DNA of 64,000 nt from Streptomyces sp. Ncost-T10-10d (lineage in GTDB: Bacteria; Actinomycetota; Actinomycetes; Streptomycetales; Streptomycetaceae): positions 101,231-165,230 of the forward strand of contig NZ_FMDF01000157.1 in NCBI RefSeq assembly GCF_900091955.1. Direction: 5' to 3'. Positions within the stretch are counted from its first letter, which is position 1; each line of letters starts with the position of its first letter. The notes under the pieces were generated by a model that worked only from the letters and a program-made list of their open reading frames with translations, was not told where the DNA came from and did not search any database. Position numbers and translations under genes: made by a program. Positions 1 to 9,275 of the stretch are shown one piece after another.

Positions 1-1
1 G

Positions 2-373
2 ACCGTCGGCACCGGCACCGTGGCCGATAACCTCACCGGCGCGCTGAGCACCTTGTTCGGACCGGTTCCCGTGGCGATCATCCCGCTCATCACCTTCCGG
101 GACGAGTTGCGCGCGCGGCTGCGGCAAGCCAGGCCCGGAGGCGGCATCGCGATCCTCGCCCAGGTCACGAGCGCGGTCTCCGCCTACCTGGCCGACGAGC
201 GCGCGATGGGTCGCATCTCGGCCGACGCCGACATCGACTCACTCACCCTCTCCTTGGTCGGAGGCGGGCATCTCCTGTTCGCAGACCGCGACCTTGACCC
301 ACCGACCACGGCAACCGTCAACAAGCTGGTGACCACGGTGCTCGCCGACGTCGTGCAACGGCGGCCACGCTGA
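2..373 (+). CDS. TetR-family regulator, C-terminal part (cut by window edge)
   Basis: The frame is open from base 2 and ends at TGA 371-373; the N-terminal helix-turn-helix lies outside the window. The visible ~123 residues look like the helical ligand-binding and dimerisation half of a TetR repressor, including a segment ending in a Gly-Gly-Gly/Leu-rich helix and a final TVLADVVQ helix. Family assignment rests on this helical pattern only. It precedes a metal-type permease on the same strand by ~210 bases and could regulate it, which is inference. Confidence 0.6.
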   Translation, partial: TVGTGTVADNLTGALSTLFGPVPVAIIPLITFRDELRARLRQARPGGGIAILAQVTSAVSAYLADERAMGRISADADIDSLTLSLVGGGHLLFADRDLDPPTTATVNKLVTTVLADVVQRRPR

Positions 374-584
374 ACCTGACTTGCAGCCTGCAACGGTCCG
401 CGCGGAAAGGGGGCCTCAGCGCCGGCTGCAAGCTCCGCACCGCCGCGCCGACGCTGAATGTCGACTGACACACGCCGGGGTGCCGGCTCCCAGGCGGCGC
501 CCCGGCGTCTCCCACCGCGCGGCGCCGTCGAGTCGCCGAGAGTCGGTGGGCCCCACGTCGTGCTCCGCAAGAGAGGCTTTGGGC

Positions 585-1736
585 ATGATCCATGCCGTGC
601 TGCACGCCTTGTCGATCGCCGGTTCCATGACCTGGGAAATCACGTGGGCCCTGATCCTGGGCTTCGTCCTGTCAGCCGTGGTCCAGGCGGTCGTCCGCAA
701 GTCCAGTGTCGTCTCCTTGCTCGGCGACGACCGACCCCGCACCCTCGCCATCGCCGCGGGCCTGGGCGCGGCCTCCTCCTCATGCTCGTACGCCGCGGTG
801 GCGCTCGCCCGCTCACTGTTCCGCAAGGGCGCGAACTTCACTGCGGCGATGGCCTTCGAGATTGCGTCTACCAACCTGGTCGTCGAGCTCGGTGTCATCC
901 TGGCGCTGCTGATGGGCTGGCAATTCACTGCGGCGGAGTTCGCCGGCGGCCCCATCATGATCGTCGTGCTGGCGGTGCTGTTCCGGCTGTTCCTGCGCGA
1001 TGGACTGCTGCGCCAGGCAAGTGAGCAGGCCGAACGCGGGCTCGCCGGCTCGATGGAGGGCCATGCCGCGATGGACATGTCCGTGCAGCGCGAGGGATCC
1101 TTCGCCCGGCGGCTGCTGTCTCGCGAGGGCTTCACCTCCACCGCGCACGTCTTCGTGATGGAATGGGCGGCGATCCTGCGTGACCTGGCGATCGGCCTGC
1201 TCATCGCCGGCGCTGTCGCGGCCTGGGTGCCGGACTCGTTCTGGCGTTCTTTCTTCTTCGACGGCCACCCGCTGGCGGCCAAGCTGTGGGGGCCGATCAT
1301 CGGCCCGCTGGTCGCCATCGCCTCGTTCGTCTGCTCGATCGGCAACGTGCCACTCGCGGTGGTGCTGTGGAAGGGCGGCATCAGCTTCGGCGGCGTGGTC
1401 GCGTTCATCTTCGCCGACCTGCTGATCCTGCCGATCCTCAACATCTACCGGAAGTACTACGGCGCGAGGACGGCGCTCTTCCTCCTCGGCACCTTCTACC
1501 TGGCCACCGTCATCGCCGGATACATCGTGGAGTTCGCCTTCGGCGGTCTCGGTCTCATTCCCGACCAGGCCGACGCGAAGGTCCCGATGGAGGGCGTCAC
1601 CTGGAACTACACCACCTGGCTCAACATCGCCTTCCTCATCCTGGCCGCCGCCCTCCTCATCCGGTTCTTCCGAACCGGCGGCAGGGACATGCTCCGCATG
1701 ATGGGCGGAGCACCCGGCAACGGCCAACGGCTGTGA
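585..1736 (+). CDS. DUF318/ArsP-type membrane permease (metal or metalloid efflux)
   Basis: This 383-residue polytopic membrane protein has two matching halves. Near residues 60-103 it carries SSSCSYAAVAL followed by FEIASTNLVVELG, and later CSIGNVPLA followed by a long GG-containing helix. This Cys-containing repeat is the hallmark of the DUF318 (ArsP-like) permeases used for efflux of organoarsenicals, copper or zinc. The cytoplasmic linker has a Met/His stretch (MEGHAAMDM) that may bind metal. ATG 585 is chosen because it follows a purine-rich GAGAGG and starts directly before the first membrane helix; the upstream extension looks non-coding. The substrate is not determinable. Confidence 0.8.
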   Translation: MIHAVLHALSIAGSMTWEITWALILGFVLSAVVQAVVRKSSVVSLLGDDRPRTLAIAAGLGAASSSCSYAAVALARSLFRKGANFTAAMAFEIASTNLVVELGVILALLMGWQFTAAEFAGGPIMIVVLAVLFRLFLRDGLLRQASEQAERGLAGSMEGHAAMDMSVQREGSFARRLLSREGFTSTAHVFVMEWAAILRDLAIGLLIAGAVAAWVPDSFWRSFFFDGHPLAAKLWGPIIGPLVAIASFVCSIGNVPLAVVLWKGGISFGGVVAFIFADLLILPILNIYRKYYGARTALFLLGTFYLATVIAGYIVEFAFGGLGLIPDQADAKVPMEGVTWNYTTWLNIAFLILAAALLIRFFRTGGRDMLRMMGGAPGNGQRL

Positions 1737-2090
1737 GAGGGGAAAGCACGATGGCCGGCATTGACCGTCGGGCGCCTCGACTGCGTGACCGGCCCAGCTG
1801 CCACCCGTCCCTACGTGCCTCCTGGTGTACGGGCCGCTCACCTGCGCCGCTACTTGACAGCTGCGGATAACGGGCCACCCGCTTCACGGATACGGGGGAC
1901 CGGTGAGAGGGAGTCGCAGGTGATGACGGCGGCAGTGGTAGCCCGCAAGGACGCTGTCCGTCACTGAGAAGAGAACTCGCCCAAGAACAGCATCAACCGC
2001 CGCTCCGTTCTGGCAAGTACAACTGGGCTGTCGACGGCAAGCAGTTCGCCATGGAGGGGGCAGCCGATGCGGGAGGGAGGGCGCCCAGCC
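1737..2090. other. Gene-poor stretch with short broken reading frames
   Basis: No complete gene is visible. A 39-codon frame starts at ATG 1751 behind a good GAGGGGA ribosome site and stops at 1870, so it may be the head of a deleted partner of the permease. Around 2010-2060 a plus-strand frame reads KYNWAVDGKQFAM, which faintly resembles a cupredoxin/multicopper-oxidase strand, but it is too short to assign. Confidence 0.35.
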
Positions 2091-2783
2091 TCACGTGTGC
2101 CCGACCACTGGGCTCGCGTCATTTCCGGTCGGCTGCACGCGGGCCTCTCCGATGACGCACGGTGAGCTGGGGCTGGTGCGCCCGTTCACAAGAAAGTCGA
2201 AATTCCGGGAGTGCTCGATCCTGAAGCCCGCGTCCGATATGGCCTGCTCGGCGTCCCGGGTGAGATTGCAGCCACCGCCGAGGAGGGGCCACACCGTATT
2301 CATAATGCGTTGCTTCCGGGCGAGTTTGCGGTTCGTGGACCGTACGTGCTCGTAAAAGAACAACCGCCCTCCGGGGCGCAGGACGCGCGCGGCTTCCGAG
2401 AGAGCCCTCGGTACGTCGGCGATGGTGCACAGTACGAGCGATACCACGGCGCCGTCGACGGAGTCGTCCGGCAACGGCAGTTCCTCCGCACGGCCCGCGC
2501 GGACCTCGACGGCCACGGCGGCGTCAGCCGCTGCCCGGTGGGCGAGCGCGCGCAGTCGCGGCTCCGGCTCCACCGCGATCACGTGGTCCGCCTCCGGCGG
2601 ATAGTGCCGGAAATTTGCGCCGGACCCCGCTCCGATCTCGACAATGCGACCCGCGGTGCGCGCGAGCAGTTCCGCACGATGCTCAAGTGCTCCGTGAGCT
2701 TCCGCAAATGCATTGATCTTCGGGTAGATACGGGAGAACAACGGGTGCCTGATCTCCGAGCGTGTGGTGGCAGAGGCGGCCAT
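2091..2783 (-). CDS. Class I SAM-dependent methyltransferase
   Basis: The protein has 230 residues. Motif I is VEIGAGSGAN (about residue 48), the acidic end of strand 2 is AVEPEP, and SLVLCTIADVPRALSEAARVL with PGGRLFFYEH form the methyltransferase 11 core. Overall it resembles the METTL7/UbiE-like small-molecule methyltransferases. The acceptor cannot be read. It stands alone, facing away from the downstream permease region, with no operon partner. Confidence 0.85.
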   Translation of the reverse strand: MAASATTRSEIRHPLFSRIYPKINAFAEAHGALEHRAELLARTAGRIVEIGAGSGANFRHYPPEADHVIAVEPEPRLRALAHRAAADAAVAVEVRAGRAEELPLPDDSVDGAVVSLVLCTIADVPRALSEAARVLRPGGRLFFYEHVRSTNRKLARKQRIMNTVWPLLGGGCNLTRDAEQAISDAGFRIEHSRNFDFLVNGRTSPSSPCVIGEARVQPTGNDASPVVGHT

Positions 2784-3041
2784 GACAACGACTCCCTTCG
2801 GCGCGTGACTTCATAATCTACGACCGCGGTGCAGTAGTTACCGGTCTGTTCCGCAGGGGCCGCCGAACTCAGCGAATCCGGCTCACACAGTCGAGCGGGC
2901 CCGTGGAGATGCGCCATCCGAGGCGAGGAAACGGGGTCCGGGGCTCCGCACGCGACCAGGGCGACAGTAGACAGAAGCAACTTGGTAAATGAGTAAATGA
3001 GATGGCGAGTCGGTTCGCGAGGTCGGCGAAGCGAGCTTCTG

Positions 3042-3956
3042 CTACACGATGCCCAGTGGGCAGGTGACGAGCAGAGGGAGGAACGGCACCGTGACGGCAG
3101 CCGCGGCCACGAACCCTCGCAGGGCGGGGTGCGTGCCACGGCGCGGGCCGAGTACTCGTTGCAGGCGGACGAGCACGGAGTCGCCACCGATGGCGAACGC
3201 GCCCCTGGGGGCTCGTGCCGCAGCCATCTCGTACATCGCGGAGGCGAGCACATCGTGCGAATGGCGACGCAACGCGCGGTCGTCCGCGATCATCTCCAGC
3301 AGGAGCGCGGTCTGTTCCCTGGCATGCCGGGCCAGTGGTACCCGTGGGAAGATCACGGAGAATGCCTCGGCTGCGGCCAGCACCAGATGATGGCGGCCGG
3401 CGACATGGGCCCTCTCGTGCTCCAGGACGGCGTCCAGCTGTTCGGGGGAGAGCAGGCGCACTGCGCCTTCGCTGACAACGATGCGTGGGTGCCTCCCCGG
3501 GAGGCTGTACGCGGCAGCGGCCGTGTGCTCGACCACGGTGGCGTCCAGCCGGTGCGACCGGCGGCCGACCATGTCGAGGACCGCACGGTGGCGGGAACGT
3601 GCCCTGCGTGCACGGACGACCTGGTACGCGAAACCTGCTGTCAGGGCCAGCGCGACAGCGGCGGGGAGCGCGACGGAGAGGCGGTCGGCCATGGTGGGGT
3701 CCTGTGATCCCACGGCGCCGAGAGCCACTCCGCAGGAATGAAGAAGCCCCATTACCCCGGCATGGAGGTGCTCGGTCGGAGTGGCGAGGTGGTAGGCGGC
3801 GAGTGCCACCGAGATGGAGAACGAGGCCGCCAGGGCCTGCCACGTCGCAGCGGCCAGCGCGGGGGCACGGTGCGGCCAGGCACTCCGCAGCAACACCCGG
3901 GGAGCGAGGAAGCCGATGGCCGCCGCGTAGCCGATGAGTGCGGGGGCGGCGTTCAC
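3042..3956 (-). CDS. M56-family (BlaR1/MecR1-like) membrane metallopeptidase
   Basis: A 304-residue protein with N-terminal membrane helices, a charged loop, the zinc motif HERAH (LEHERAHVAGRHH, about residue 177) and a further helix at the C-terminus. It lacks the extracellular penicillin-binding domain of BlaR1, as is usual for short actinobacterial M56 proteins. Its GTG start overlaps the stop of the upstream blaI-like gene by four bases (GTGA), so the two are translationally coupled. By family knowledge it would cleave the BlaI partner on an unknown signal. Confidence 0.88.
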   Translation of the reverse strand: MNAAPALIGYAAAIGFLAPRVLLRSAWPHRAPALAAATWQALAASFSISVALAAYHLATPTEHLHAGVMGLLHSCGVALGAVGSQDPTMADRLSVALPAAVALALTAGFAYQVVRARRARSRHRAVLDMVGRRSHRLDATVVEHTAAAAYSLPGRHPRIVVSEGAVRLLSPEQLDAVLEHERAHVAGRHHLVLAAAEAFSVIFPRVPLARHAREQTALLLEMIADDRALRRHSHDVLASAMYEMAAARAPRGAFAIGGDSVLVRLQRVLGPRRGTHPALRGFVAAAAVTVPFLPLLVTCPLGIV

Positions 3957-4321
3957 GTCCTGGATCGTCCGCCGGTGTTTCGCAGTGCCTTCCGCAGCGC
4001 GGCGACCTCTTCGTCGGACATCTTCTCCACGAAGTGTGCCAGCGCTGCGGGGCGGTCCTCGCTGGTCCCGAGGGCGTCCTCCATGAGGGCGGCGGAATAG
4101 GCCTCGCGGCTCCGGACCGGTGTGTACAGCCAGGCCCGGCCCTGCTTGCTGCGCTGCAGCCAGCCTTTGTTGAACAGGATGTTGGCAACGGTCATCACGG
4201 TTGTGTAGGCGATGGGCCGATGGGCGTTGATGTCGTCGACGACCTCGCGGACCGTGGCCGGGCGCCCCCACTTCCAGAGACGGTCCATGATCTCCGCCTC
4301 GAGTTCCCCGAGCCGTCGCAT
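3953..4321 (-). CDS. BlaI/MecI/CopY-family repressor
   Basis: This 122-residue winged-helix protein begins MRRLGELEAEIMDRLW and contains the recognition region TVREVVDDINAHRPIAYTTVMTVANIL, typical of BlaI. The C-terminal helix (MSDEEVAALRKAL) is the dimerisation region. ATG 4321 is preceded by GGAAGAG. A longer start at 4402 exists but adds non-family sequence. It is co-transcribed with the M56 peptidase, and a candidate operator lies just upstream. Confidence 0.9.
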   Translation of the reverse strand: MRRLGELEAEIMDRLWKWGRPATVREVVDDINAHRPIAYTTVMTVANILFNKGWLQRSKQGRAWLYTPVRSREAYSAALMEDALGTSEDRPAALAHFVEKMSDEEVAALRKALRNTGGRSRT

Positions 4322-4346
4322 GGCCCTCTTCCTTCCGCCGCCGTTG

Positions 4347-4363
4347 TACGTAGCTCCATAGTA
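4347..4363. promoter_or_regulatory. Candidate BlaI operator
   Basis: TACGTAGCTCCATAGTA is an imperfect dyad of TAC/GTA half-sites, similar in layout to the TACTAC...GTAGTA operators known for BlaI. It ends 26 bases before the blaI-like start codon, as expected for autoregulation. Confidence 0.45.
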
Positions 4364-4621
4364 GGGCCATCGCCACCTGTGCAGGACGGCCCGTTCGGCC
4401 ACCCGACCCTTCCTGTGTGCGACAGAGCGGTCCCTCGGTGTGGGCGTTCACGGGTCCTTGCCGAGTACTGGCACTTCGGTCGCGCCGCCGGAGCCGTTCA
4501 CAGAAGGCAGCCATCTCCGAGCAGGCAGATCCGACAGCTTGAGCCGTACCGTGGACATGGGCCTCTCCCGTGGCTCGAAGGGATGGGCCGGGCGCGGTGG
4601 GGGCCGGTTCCGGTGGACGTG

Positions 4622-5317
4622 TCAGCCCTTCCCCGAGCGGCGGGCTTCGGCCGTGGCCTTCAGCTCCTTCAGCCACTCCTCAAGACCTCCTCCGAGGTAC
4701 TTGATGGAGGTGGGCACGTCCGCTTCGACCTGGGCACCGGTCCAGGTCTCCTCGGTCTGTACGAGGACACCGCCCCAGACCTTGGTGAAGGTCCAGACAT
4801 GGACGCCCCTGTCGATGCGCAGCCCCTTGCCGATCGCGGGACCGGTCCAGCGGATGCACGTGCCGTGCTTGAGCTGCTGGACGGTCGAGGTGATGGTCAG
4901 GGTGGTGGCGGGCGTCGTGGAGGTGGGGGGCACCGGGGTGGTCCACCGGAACCGCGAACCCTCCCGCAGCGGACCCGCGTCCAGGCGTTTCATGCTGGTG
5001 ACGGGCGGCTGCCACGACGGCCAGCGTTCCACGTCGGTCTGCAGATTCCAGATGGTGCGCAGCGGCGCGTGGATGACGGTCGCGGTCCGGTACCGGATCT
5101 TGGCAGCGGGATCGACGCCGTTCCCTCGACAGGTCAGTGAAGCACCCGCGCGGTCGGCGTGGTCGGCTCTGCCGGCCTGACCGGGCGCGGCGGATTGGCT
5201 GGGGGCGGCGGCGACGAGGACGGCGGCGGCCAGCGGGACCGACAGCAATGCGGCGCGCATGCGGTGGGCGGTTCGTGAGGTGGCGGGCCGGGCCTGCTGA
5301 TTCAGCGTGTCGGGCAC
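4622..5317 (-). CDS. Secreted SRPBCC-fold protein
   Basis: A 231-residue protein. Residues 1-45 look like a Sec signal peptide with a long basic n-region and an AAPSQSAA cleavage zone. The rest is a polyketide-cyclase/START-like SRPBCC fold: IHAPLRTIWNLQTDVERWPSWQP near residue 83, a central RWTTP...TTLTITSTV sheet, and a C-terminal helix SIKYLGGGLEEWLKELKATAE. The start is GTG 5317, preceded by AAGGAGGAGAACC. A secreted SRPBCC protein may bind a hydrophobic ligand outside the cell; no ligand can be named. Confidence 0.8.
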   Translation of the reverse strand: MPDTLNQQARPATSRTAHRMRAALLSVPLAAAVLVAAAPSQSAAPGQAGRADHADRAGASLTCRGNGVDPAAKIRYRTATVIHAPLRTIWNLQTDVERWPSWQPPVTSMKRLDAGPLREGSRFRWTTPVPPTSTTPATTLTITSTVQQLKHGTCIRWTGPAIGKGLRIDRGVHVWTFTKVWGGVLVQTEETWTGAQVEADVPTSIKYLGGGLEEWLKELKATAEARRSGKG

Positions 5318-5359
5318 GGTTCTCCTCCTTGTCGAGTGACTGGTCCGGCGATCGTGGCA

Positions 5360-5690
5360 TTACTGCGCACCTCGGCGGCCAAGTTCTTCGCAAGGGGCGG
5401 GAATTCGCTCCCTGTCGGCCTTGAGGCGTTCGTTCCGGGTATTGATCTCCTCCCATGTCTCCGGGACGAGGGTGGCTCTGCCCGCGGTGACGCTGTCCTG
5501 GGCGAAGCCGACGTAAGGGGGTTGGCGGGCTTCGTAACGAGCGGGCGGGGTGGCGTGATCGGTCGGCCGAGCGTTTCAGTTCCTCTGCCCGGTAGTGGGC
5601 GCCGGTGAGGGCCAGTGAGGGGCCTCGGCCGGAGAGCAGGGCCGCGCAGCGGGCGGCGTCGCCGACCAGGGCGATCCGGCCGGTGTGCCG
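5360..5690 (-). pseudogene. FAD-dependent monooxygenase, truncated and frameshifted
   Basis: Reading leftwards, one frame (about 5685-5577) gives IALVGDAARCAALLSGRGPS, the flavin-binding GD motif of group A FAD monooxygenases. A second frame (about 5540-5360) gives RYEARQPPYVGFAQDSV followed by TLVPETWEEINTRNERL, the family's usual C-terminus, ending at TAA 5360-5362. The frameshift and the missing N-terminal ~280 residues mark it as a pseudogene. Its truncated end abuts the stop of the SARP gene. Confidence 0.7.
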
Positions 5691-5697
5691 GTATGGT

Positions 5698-8600
5698 TCA
5701 CGGTGTCGTTGAAGGTGAGGACTCGGGGCGACACGCGGCTGCACCGGACGTGACCGGTGCGTCCGAGGCCACCCGCACTGCTGAGGCCTCGTCCTGAGCG
5801 CGGGCTGCGGCCATGAGGTCACCTGCCATGGTGTGGGCCTTGGCCAGGGTGTCGAGGCCCACGGCCAGCCAGGTGCGGGAGCCGATCTGTCGCCATAGCC
5901 TGACGGCTGCTTCGGCGCGTCGACCGGCCGGCGCTGGACGGCCTGCTACGAGTTGTGCCTCGGCGAGTGCGTAGAGCGTCGCTGCCTCCCCCCACAGGTT
6001 GCCGAACTCCCGGTAGGTCCAAAGGGTGCGGGCCAGTAATCGGCGCCCCTCCGCATGAGCGCCTTGCCGTACCAGGACGTCCCCCAGCCAGCAGGTGGCG
6101 TGTGCGGTGGTGAGCCGGTCGCCCAGACTCTCACTGATCGAGGCAGCCTGTCGGAAGCAGTCGGCGGCGGCGGGGTAGGCGCCACGTGCGCGGTGGCTCT
6201 GTCCCAGGCATCGCAAGGCCTGGGCTTCTCCGTGCCGGTAGCCCGCTTCTCGGCTCGCTCGCAGGCACTGCGTGAACCGCTCCATGGCCGCTTCGACATG
6301 CCCTTGCTCGAGGTGGATGACGCCGATGCCGTTGGTGGCGTAGACGAGGCAGTTGACGTTTTCCACCGTTCGAGCCAACTCGATTGCCTGTCCGAAATGA
6401 TGCACAGCCGAGGAGTACTGGCCCAATAGACGGTATACGTATGCCAGTCCGGCTGTGGCGCTGGCTCGGTAGGCCGGGCCCTCGCCGTCGGCGAACTGCA
6501 GTGCCTGCTCGAAGTGGTCGAGCGCTTCCGGATATCGGTCGAGGATGGTGGTGAGTTCGCCCAGACAGCGGTGGAGTTGGGTGGCGCTGCGCCGGCTGCC
6601 GCTGCTCAGTGCCGCCTTGAGCGCCCGGTTCTGGAGACGTTCCCAGTCGTCGAAGTGGCTGCCGATCTGGAAGAGTGTCGTCAGCGCGGTGGCCAGCCCG
6701 GCGGCCGGCGCGATCTCGGTTCTGTCGAGCGCCTGGTCCACCACGTCGATGAGGAGCTGGCGCTCGTCGTTGAACCAGGCCAGTGGGTCCGCGAGGATCT
6801 GGGTGGTGTCCGTCGGGGAGGGCCGCCAGGATGCCAGGCCGGCCTGCGAGATGCCCTGGAAGTCGACGCTGAGGGTGTCCGCGGCCAGGTCGGCCAGGTG
6901 CAGGCTCGCGCCCAGCAGCCGTGTGAGCGCGGCTGAACGGCCCTGCGGCGAGACCTCCCGATCCGCCCGTTCCCGGCCCACCAGCCGCACCAGGTCGTGC
7001 AGCCGGTAGCGCACTCCGGTAGCACCAGTCGCCCCAACCTCCACCACGTGCACATCCACCAGTTCGTCGAGCACGGCCTCCGCGCGGCCCAGGTCCATGT
7101 CCAACAGCGCGGCCAGGGCCCAGACGGCGAAGTCCGGTCCAGGCAGCAGGGCGAGCATCCGCAGGGCGTGCCGAATCATGGGGGCCATGCCCCGGTAGGT
7201 CAGCTCCAGGCTGGCCCGGACGGCGATGTGACCGACGGCCAGCTCATCAAGCTTGCGTTGCTCGTCGGCGAGCGCACGGGCGACCCTGGCCAGCGGCCAG
7301 TGCGGTCGTGCGGCCAGTCGCGCTCCGGTGACCCATACCGCGAGGGGAAGACCGCCACAGGTTTCCACGATGGACCGGGCCGATTCGGACTCCTCGGCGG
7401 TGCGGTCTGCGCCCACCATCTCACGCAACAGAGCCAGCCCCGCCCGGGAGTCGAGGACTCTCAGAGGGAGCCGGACACCGCCCAGGCTCGCCAGCGTGGT
7501 CCGGCTGGTGACGATGGCGGCGCAGTGTTCACCGCTGGGCAGAAGGTCGTCCACCAGCAGCGTATCGGCCGCGCTGTCCAGCACGACGAGTATCCTGCGC
7601 TGGGCCAGCAAGGTGCGGTAGAGGTTGATTCGTCCGGTCGTGTCCGGGGGCATCGCTCCGCCGTGTACGCCGAGCGCCCGCAAGAAGGTACCCAGGACCG
7701 TGAACGGCTCGGCCGGCTCGTCACCGAAACCCCGCAGGTCCACGTAGAGCTGACCGTCCGGAAACCGGGAGGCCAGCAGATGCCCTGTGCGCACGGCGAA
7801 GGCCGTCTTGCCGACCCCGGCCGAGCCGGTGACCAGCAGGGTCACCGACCCGGTCATCTCCTGGCCGAGCAGCCGGCAGGCTTCGGCCAACTCGTCTTCC
7901 CGGCCGACGAACAGGGACGGGGTCGGCGGAAGCAGGCGAGGTCGCGGTTGCTGTGTGTTTGCTCCGCCCCGATCCTCGTGACTTCTTCCGGTGGCGTCAT
8001 CCGGCCGGTCCGAAACCGATACGTGTGGGCTCGCCGCTGACGAGGCCCGCTGACGTGCTGGTGCGGAAGCGATCGTGAGGGGCCGGGCGGGCACGTCGAG
8101 CGAAGGGTCGGAGTTGAGTATCTGCTGGTGAAATTCCCGCAGCTCCCGACCGGGATCGCACCCCAGCTCCTCAGCCAATTCCCGGCGGACCTGCTCGAAG
8201 CAGCGCAACGCATCAGCCGCCCTGCCACTGCGGTACAGGGCGAGCATGAACTGGCGGGCCAAGCGTTCATCCAACGGGTACACCGCGACACCCGTGGACA
8301 GGGCATCCAGCAGGCTGGTGTGCCTGCCGCGACGCAGCTCGATATCGTTGCGATCCAGCTCGGCGGTGCGCCGCTCCCGGTGAACGGCCTCCCGGGAAGC
8401 GTTGAACCACGGGGTGTCGATGGACAGGAAAGCCTCGCCGCGCCACAGCGCGAGGCCTTCCTCGAACAGGGCCGCGGAACGGTCGTCGTCGCCGTCCGCG
8501 CGAGCCCGGGCGACCAGATCACGAAACCGGTGCAAGTCCACTGTGGGAGCTTCGCTCAGCAGGACATAGCCACCGGGCTGCCGTGCGATACGTACGTGCT

Positions 8601-8835
8601 GCGCGGCGGGTTCCAGGATCTTCCGCAGATGGGACAGATAACTGTAGAGGCCCCCTTGGGCACGTTGCGGCGGACGGTCGCCCCACACCCGTTCGATCAG
8701 CTGGTCCATAGGCACCGCACGATTGACATCGATCAGCAGCGTGGCCAGCACGCAGCGCTGCCGGGCAGGTCCTAGATCCACCGTCACGCCGTTGATACGC
8801 GCCTCGATGTCACCGAGCACACCGAATTCCACCAT
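5698..8835 (-). CDS. AfsR/SARP-family regulator (SARP-NB-ARC-TPR)
   Basis: The protein has 1045 residues. Order: OmpR-like winged helix (1-95, MVEFGVLGDIEARINGV), bacterial transcriptional activation domain (about 97-245, HRFRDLVARA to GCDPGRELREFHQ), a Pro/Arg-rich linker, an NB-ARC ATPase with P-loop GSAGVGKTA near residue 336 and Walker B RILVVLDSA, then TPR repeats to the end. ATG 8835 follows GAGGGGA. Leu933 is a TTA codon (6037-6039), suggesting bldA control. It is divergent from the cysteine-rich peptide gene and is the obvious candidate activator of that operon; repeated CAAG boxes lie between them. Confidence 0.92.
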   Translation of the reverse strand: MVEFGVLGDIEARINGVTVDLGPARQRCVLATLLIDVNRAVPMDQLIERVWGDRPPQRAQGGLYSYLSHLRKILEPAAQHVRIARQPGGYVLLSEAPTVDLHRFRDLVARARADGDDDRSAALFEEGLALWRGEAFLSIDTPWFNASREAVHRERRTAELDRNDIELRRGRHTSLLDALSTGVAVYPLDERLARQFMLALYRSGRAADALRCFEQVRRELAEELGCDPGRELREFHQQILNSDPSLDVPARPLTIASAPARQRASSAASPHVSVSDRPDDATGRSHEDRGGANTQQPRPRLLPPTPSLFVGREDELAEACRLLGQEMTGSVTLLVTGSAGVGKTAFAVRTGHLLASRFPDGQLYVDLRGFGDEPAEPFTVLGTFLRALGVHGGAMPPDTTGRINLYRTLLAQRRILVVLDSAADTLLVDDLLPSGEHCAAIVTSRTTLASLGGVRLPLRVLDSRAGLALLREMVGADRTAEESESARSIVETCGGLPLAVWVTGARLAARPHWPLARVARALADEQRKLDELAVGHIAVRASLELTYRGMAPMIRHALRMLALLPGPDFAVWALAALLDMDLGRAEAVLDELVDVHVVEVGATGATGVRYRLHDLVRLVGRERADREVSPQGRSAALTRLLGASLHLADLAADTLSVDFQGISQAGLASWRPSPTDTTQILADPLAWFNDERQLLIDVVDQALDRTEIAPAAGLATALTTLFQIGSHFDDWERLQNRALKAALSSGSRRSATQLHRCLGELTTILDRYPEALDHFEQALQFADGEGPAYRASATAGLAYVYRLLGQYSSAVHHFGQAIELARTVENVNCLVYATNGIGVIHLEQGHVEAAMERFTQCLRASREAGYRHGEAQALRCLGQSHRARGAYPAAADCFRQAASISESLGDRLTTAHATCWLGDVLVRQGAHAEGRRLLARTLWTYREFGNLWGEAATLYALAEAQLVAGRPAPAGRRAEAAVRLWRQIGSRTWLAVGLDTLAKAHTMAGDLMAAARAQDEASAVRVASDAPVTSGAAACRPESSPSTTP

Positions 8836-8893
8836 CGCAACATCCCCTCAGCCGGAGTGCCAAGCTTTCGGGAATCGCTCTCATCAGCCAACT

Positions 8894-8920
8894 CAAGATA
8901 TGGCCAAGATTTCCCACAAG
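8894..8920 (+). promoter_or_regulatory. Candidate SARP box array 1
   Basis: CAAG cores sit at 8894, 8905 and 8917, spaced 11 and 12 bases apart, with the first two extended to CAAGATA and CAAGATT. Heptamers repeated every 11 bases are the usual SARP target. The array is 59 bases upstream of the SARP start codon, and a near-copy lies before the peptide gene. Confidence 0.5.
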
Positions 8921-9072
8921 TCGACCGGGCAACAGGCGAACCTCTGTGCGGAGGCCAACGCCCTTGCCATCCTCGGCGACGCCCATCTCGCCCTCGCTCA
9001 GCCTGACGAGGGCGGCCACAACTGGATCCGATCCGTCAGCCCCTACCACGCCCAGCACCGCGCGGAAGACGC
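8900..9072 (+). pseudogene. Fragment of a TPR-containing (AfsR-like) regulator
   Basis: A plus-strand frame reads QANLCAEANALAILGDAHLA then LAQPDEGGHNWIRS, matching the consensus of the C-terminal TPR units of AfsR-type regulators. No start, DNA-binding domain or ATPase is left. It sits in the leader between the SARP gene and the peptide gene and overlaps box array 1. Its presence suggests that an older regulator gene was deleted here. The assignment rests on about 40 residues. Confidence 0.45.
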
Positions 9073-9275
9073 CCGGCGCCCACCTCTCGCTGTTCGGTTC
9101 GGGGATGACGGGCGGCGCGGCGTTCGTGCAGGGAGTCCGGCGAAGTCCCGTTCCCGGCTGAGGAGATCGACCGCGACGAAGTGGATGCGGGGCCGACCGC
9201 GTCAGCAGCTCATCGCCTGTCACGGTCGCGTCACGCCCGGTTGTCGGTTGCCGAAGCCGGTGCCACCAGCAGTTT

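Noticed and set aside
2010..2060. KYNWAVDGKQFAM resembling a multicopper-oxidase strand beside a metal permease
   Set aside because: Too short, and the flanking residues do not extend the likeness.
2800..3041. Minus-strand frame reading TKLLLSTVALVACGAPDPV, a lipobox-like string downstream of the M56 gene
   Set aside because: No start codon or ribosome site fits, and the frame runs on into the methyltransferase gene; at most a decayed lipoprotein.
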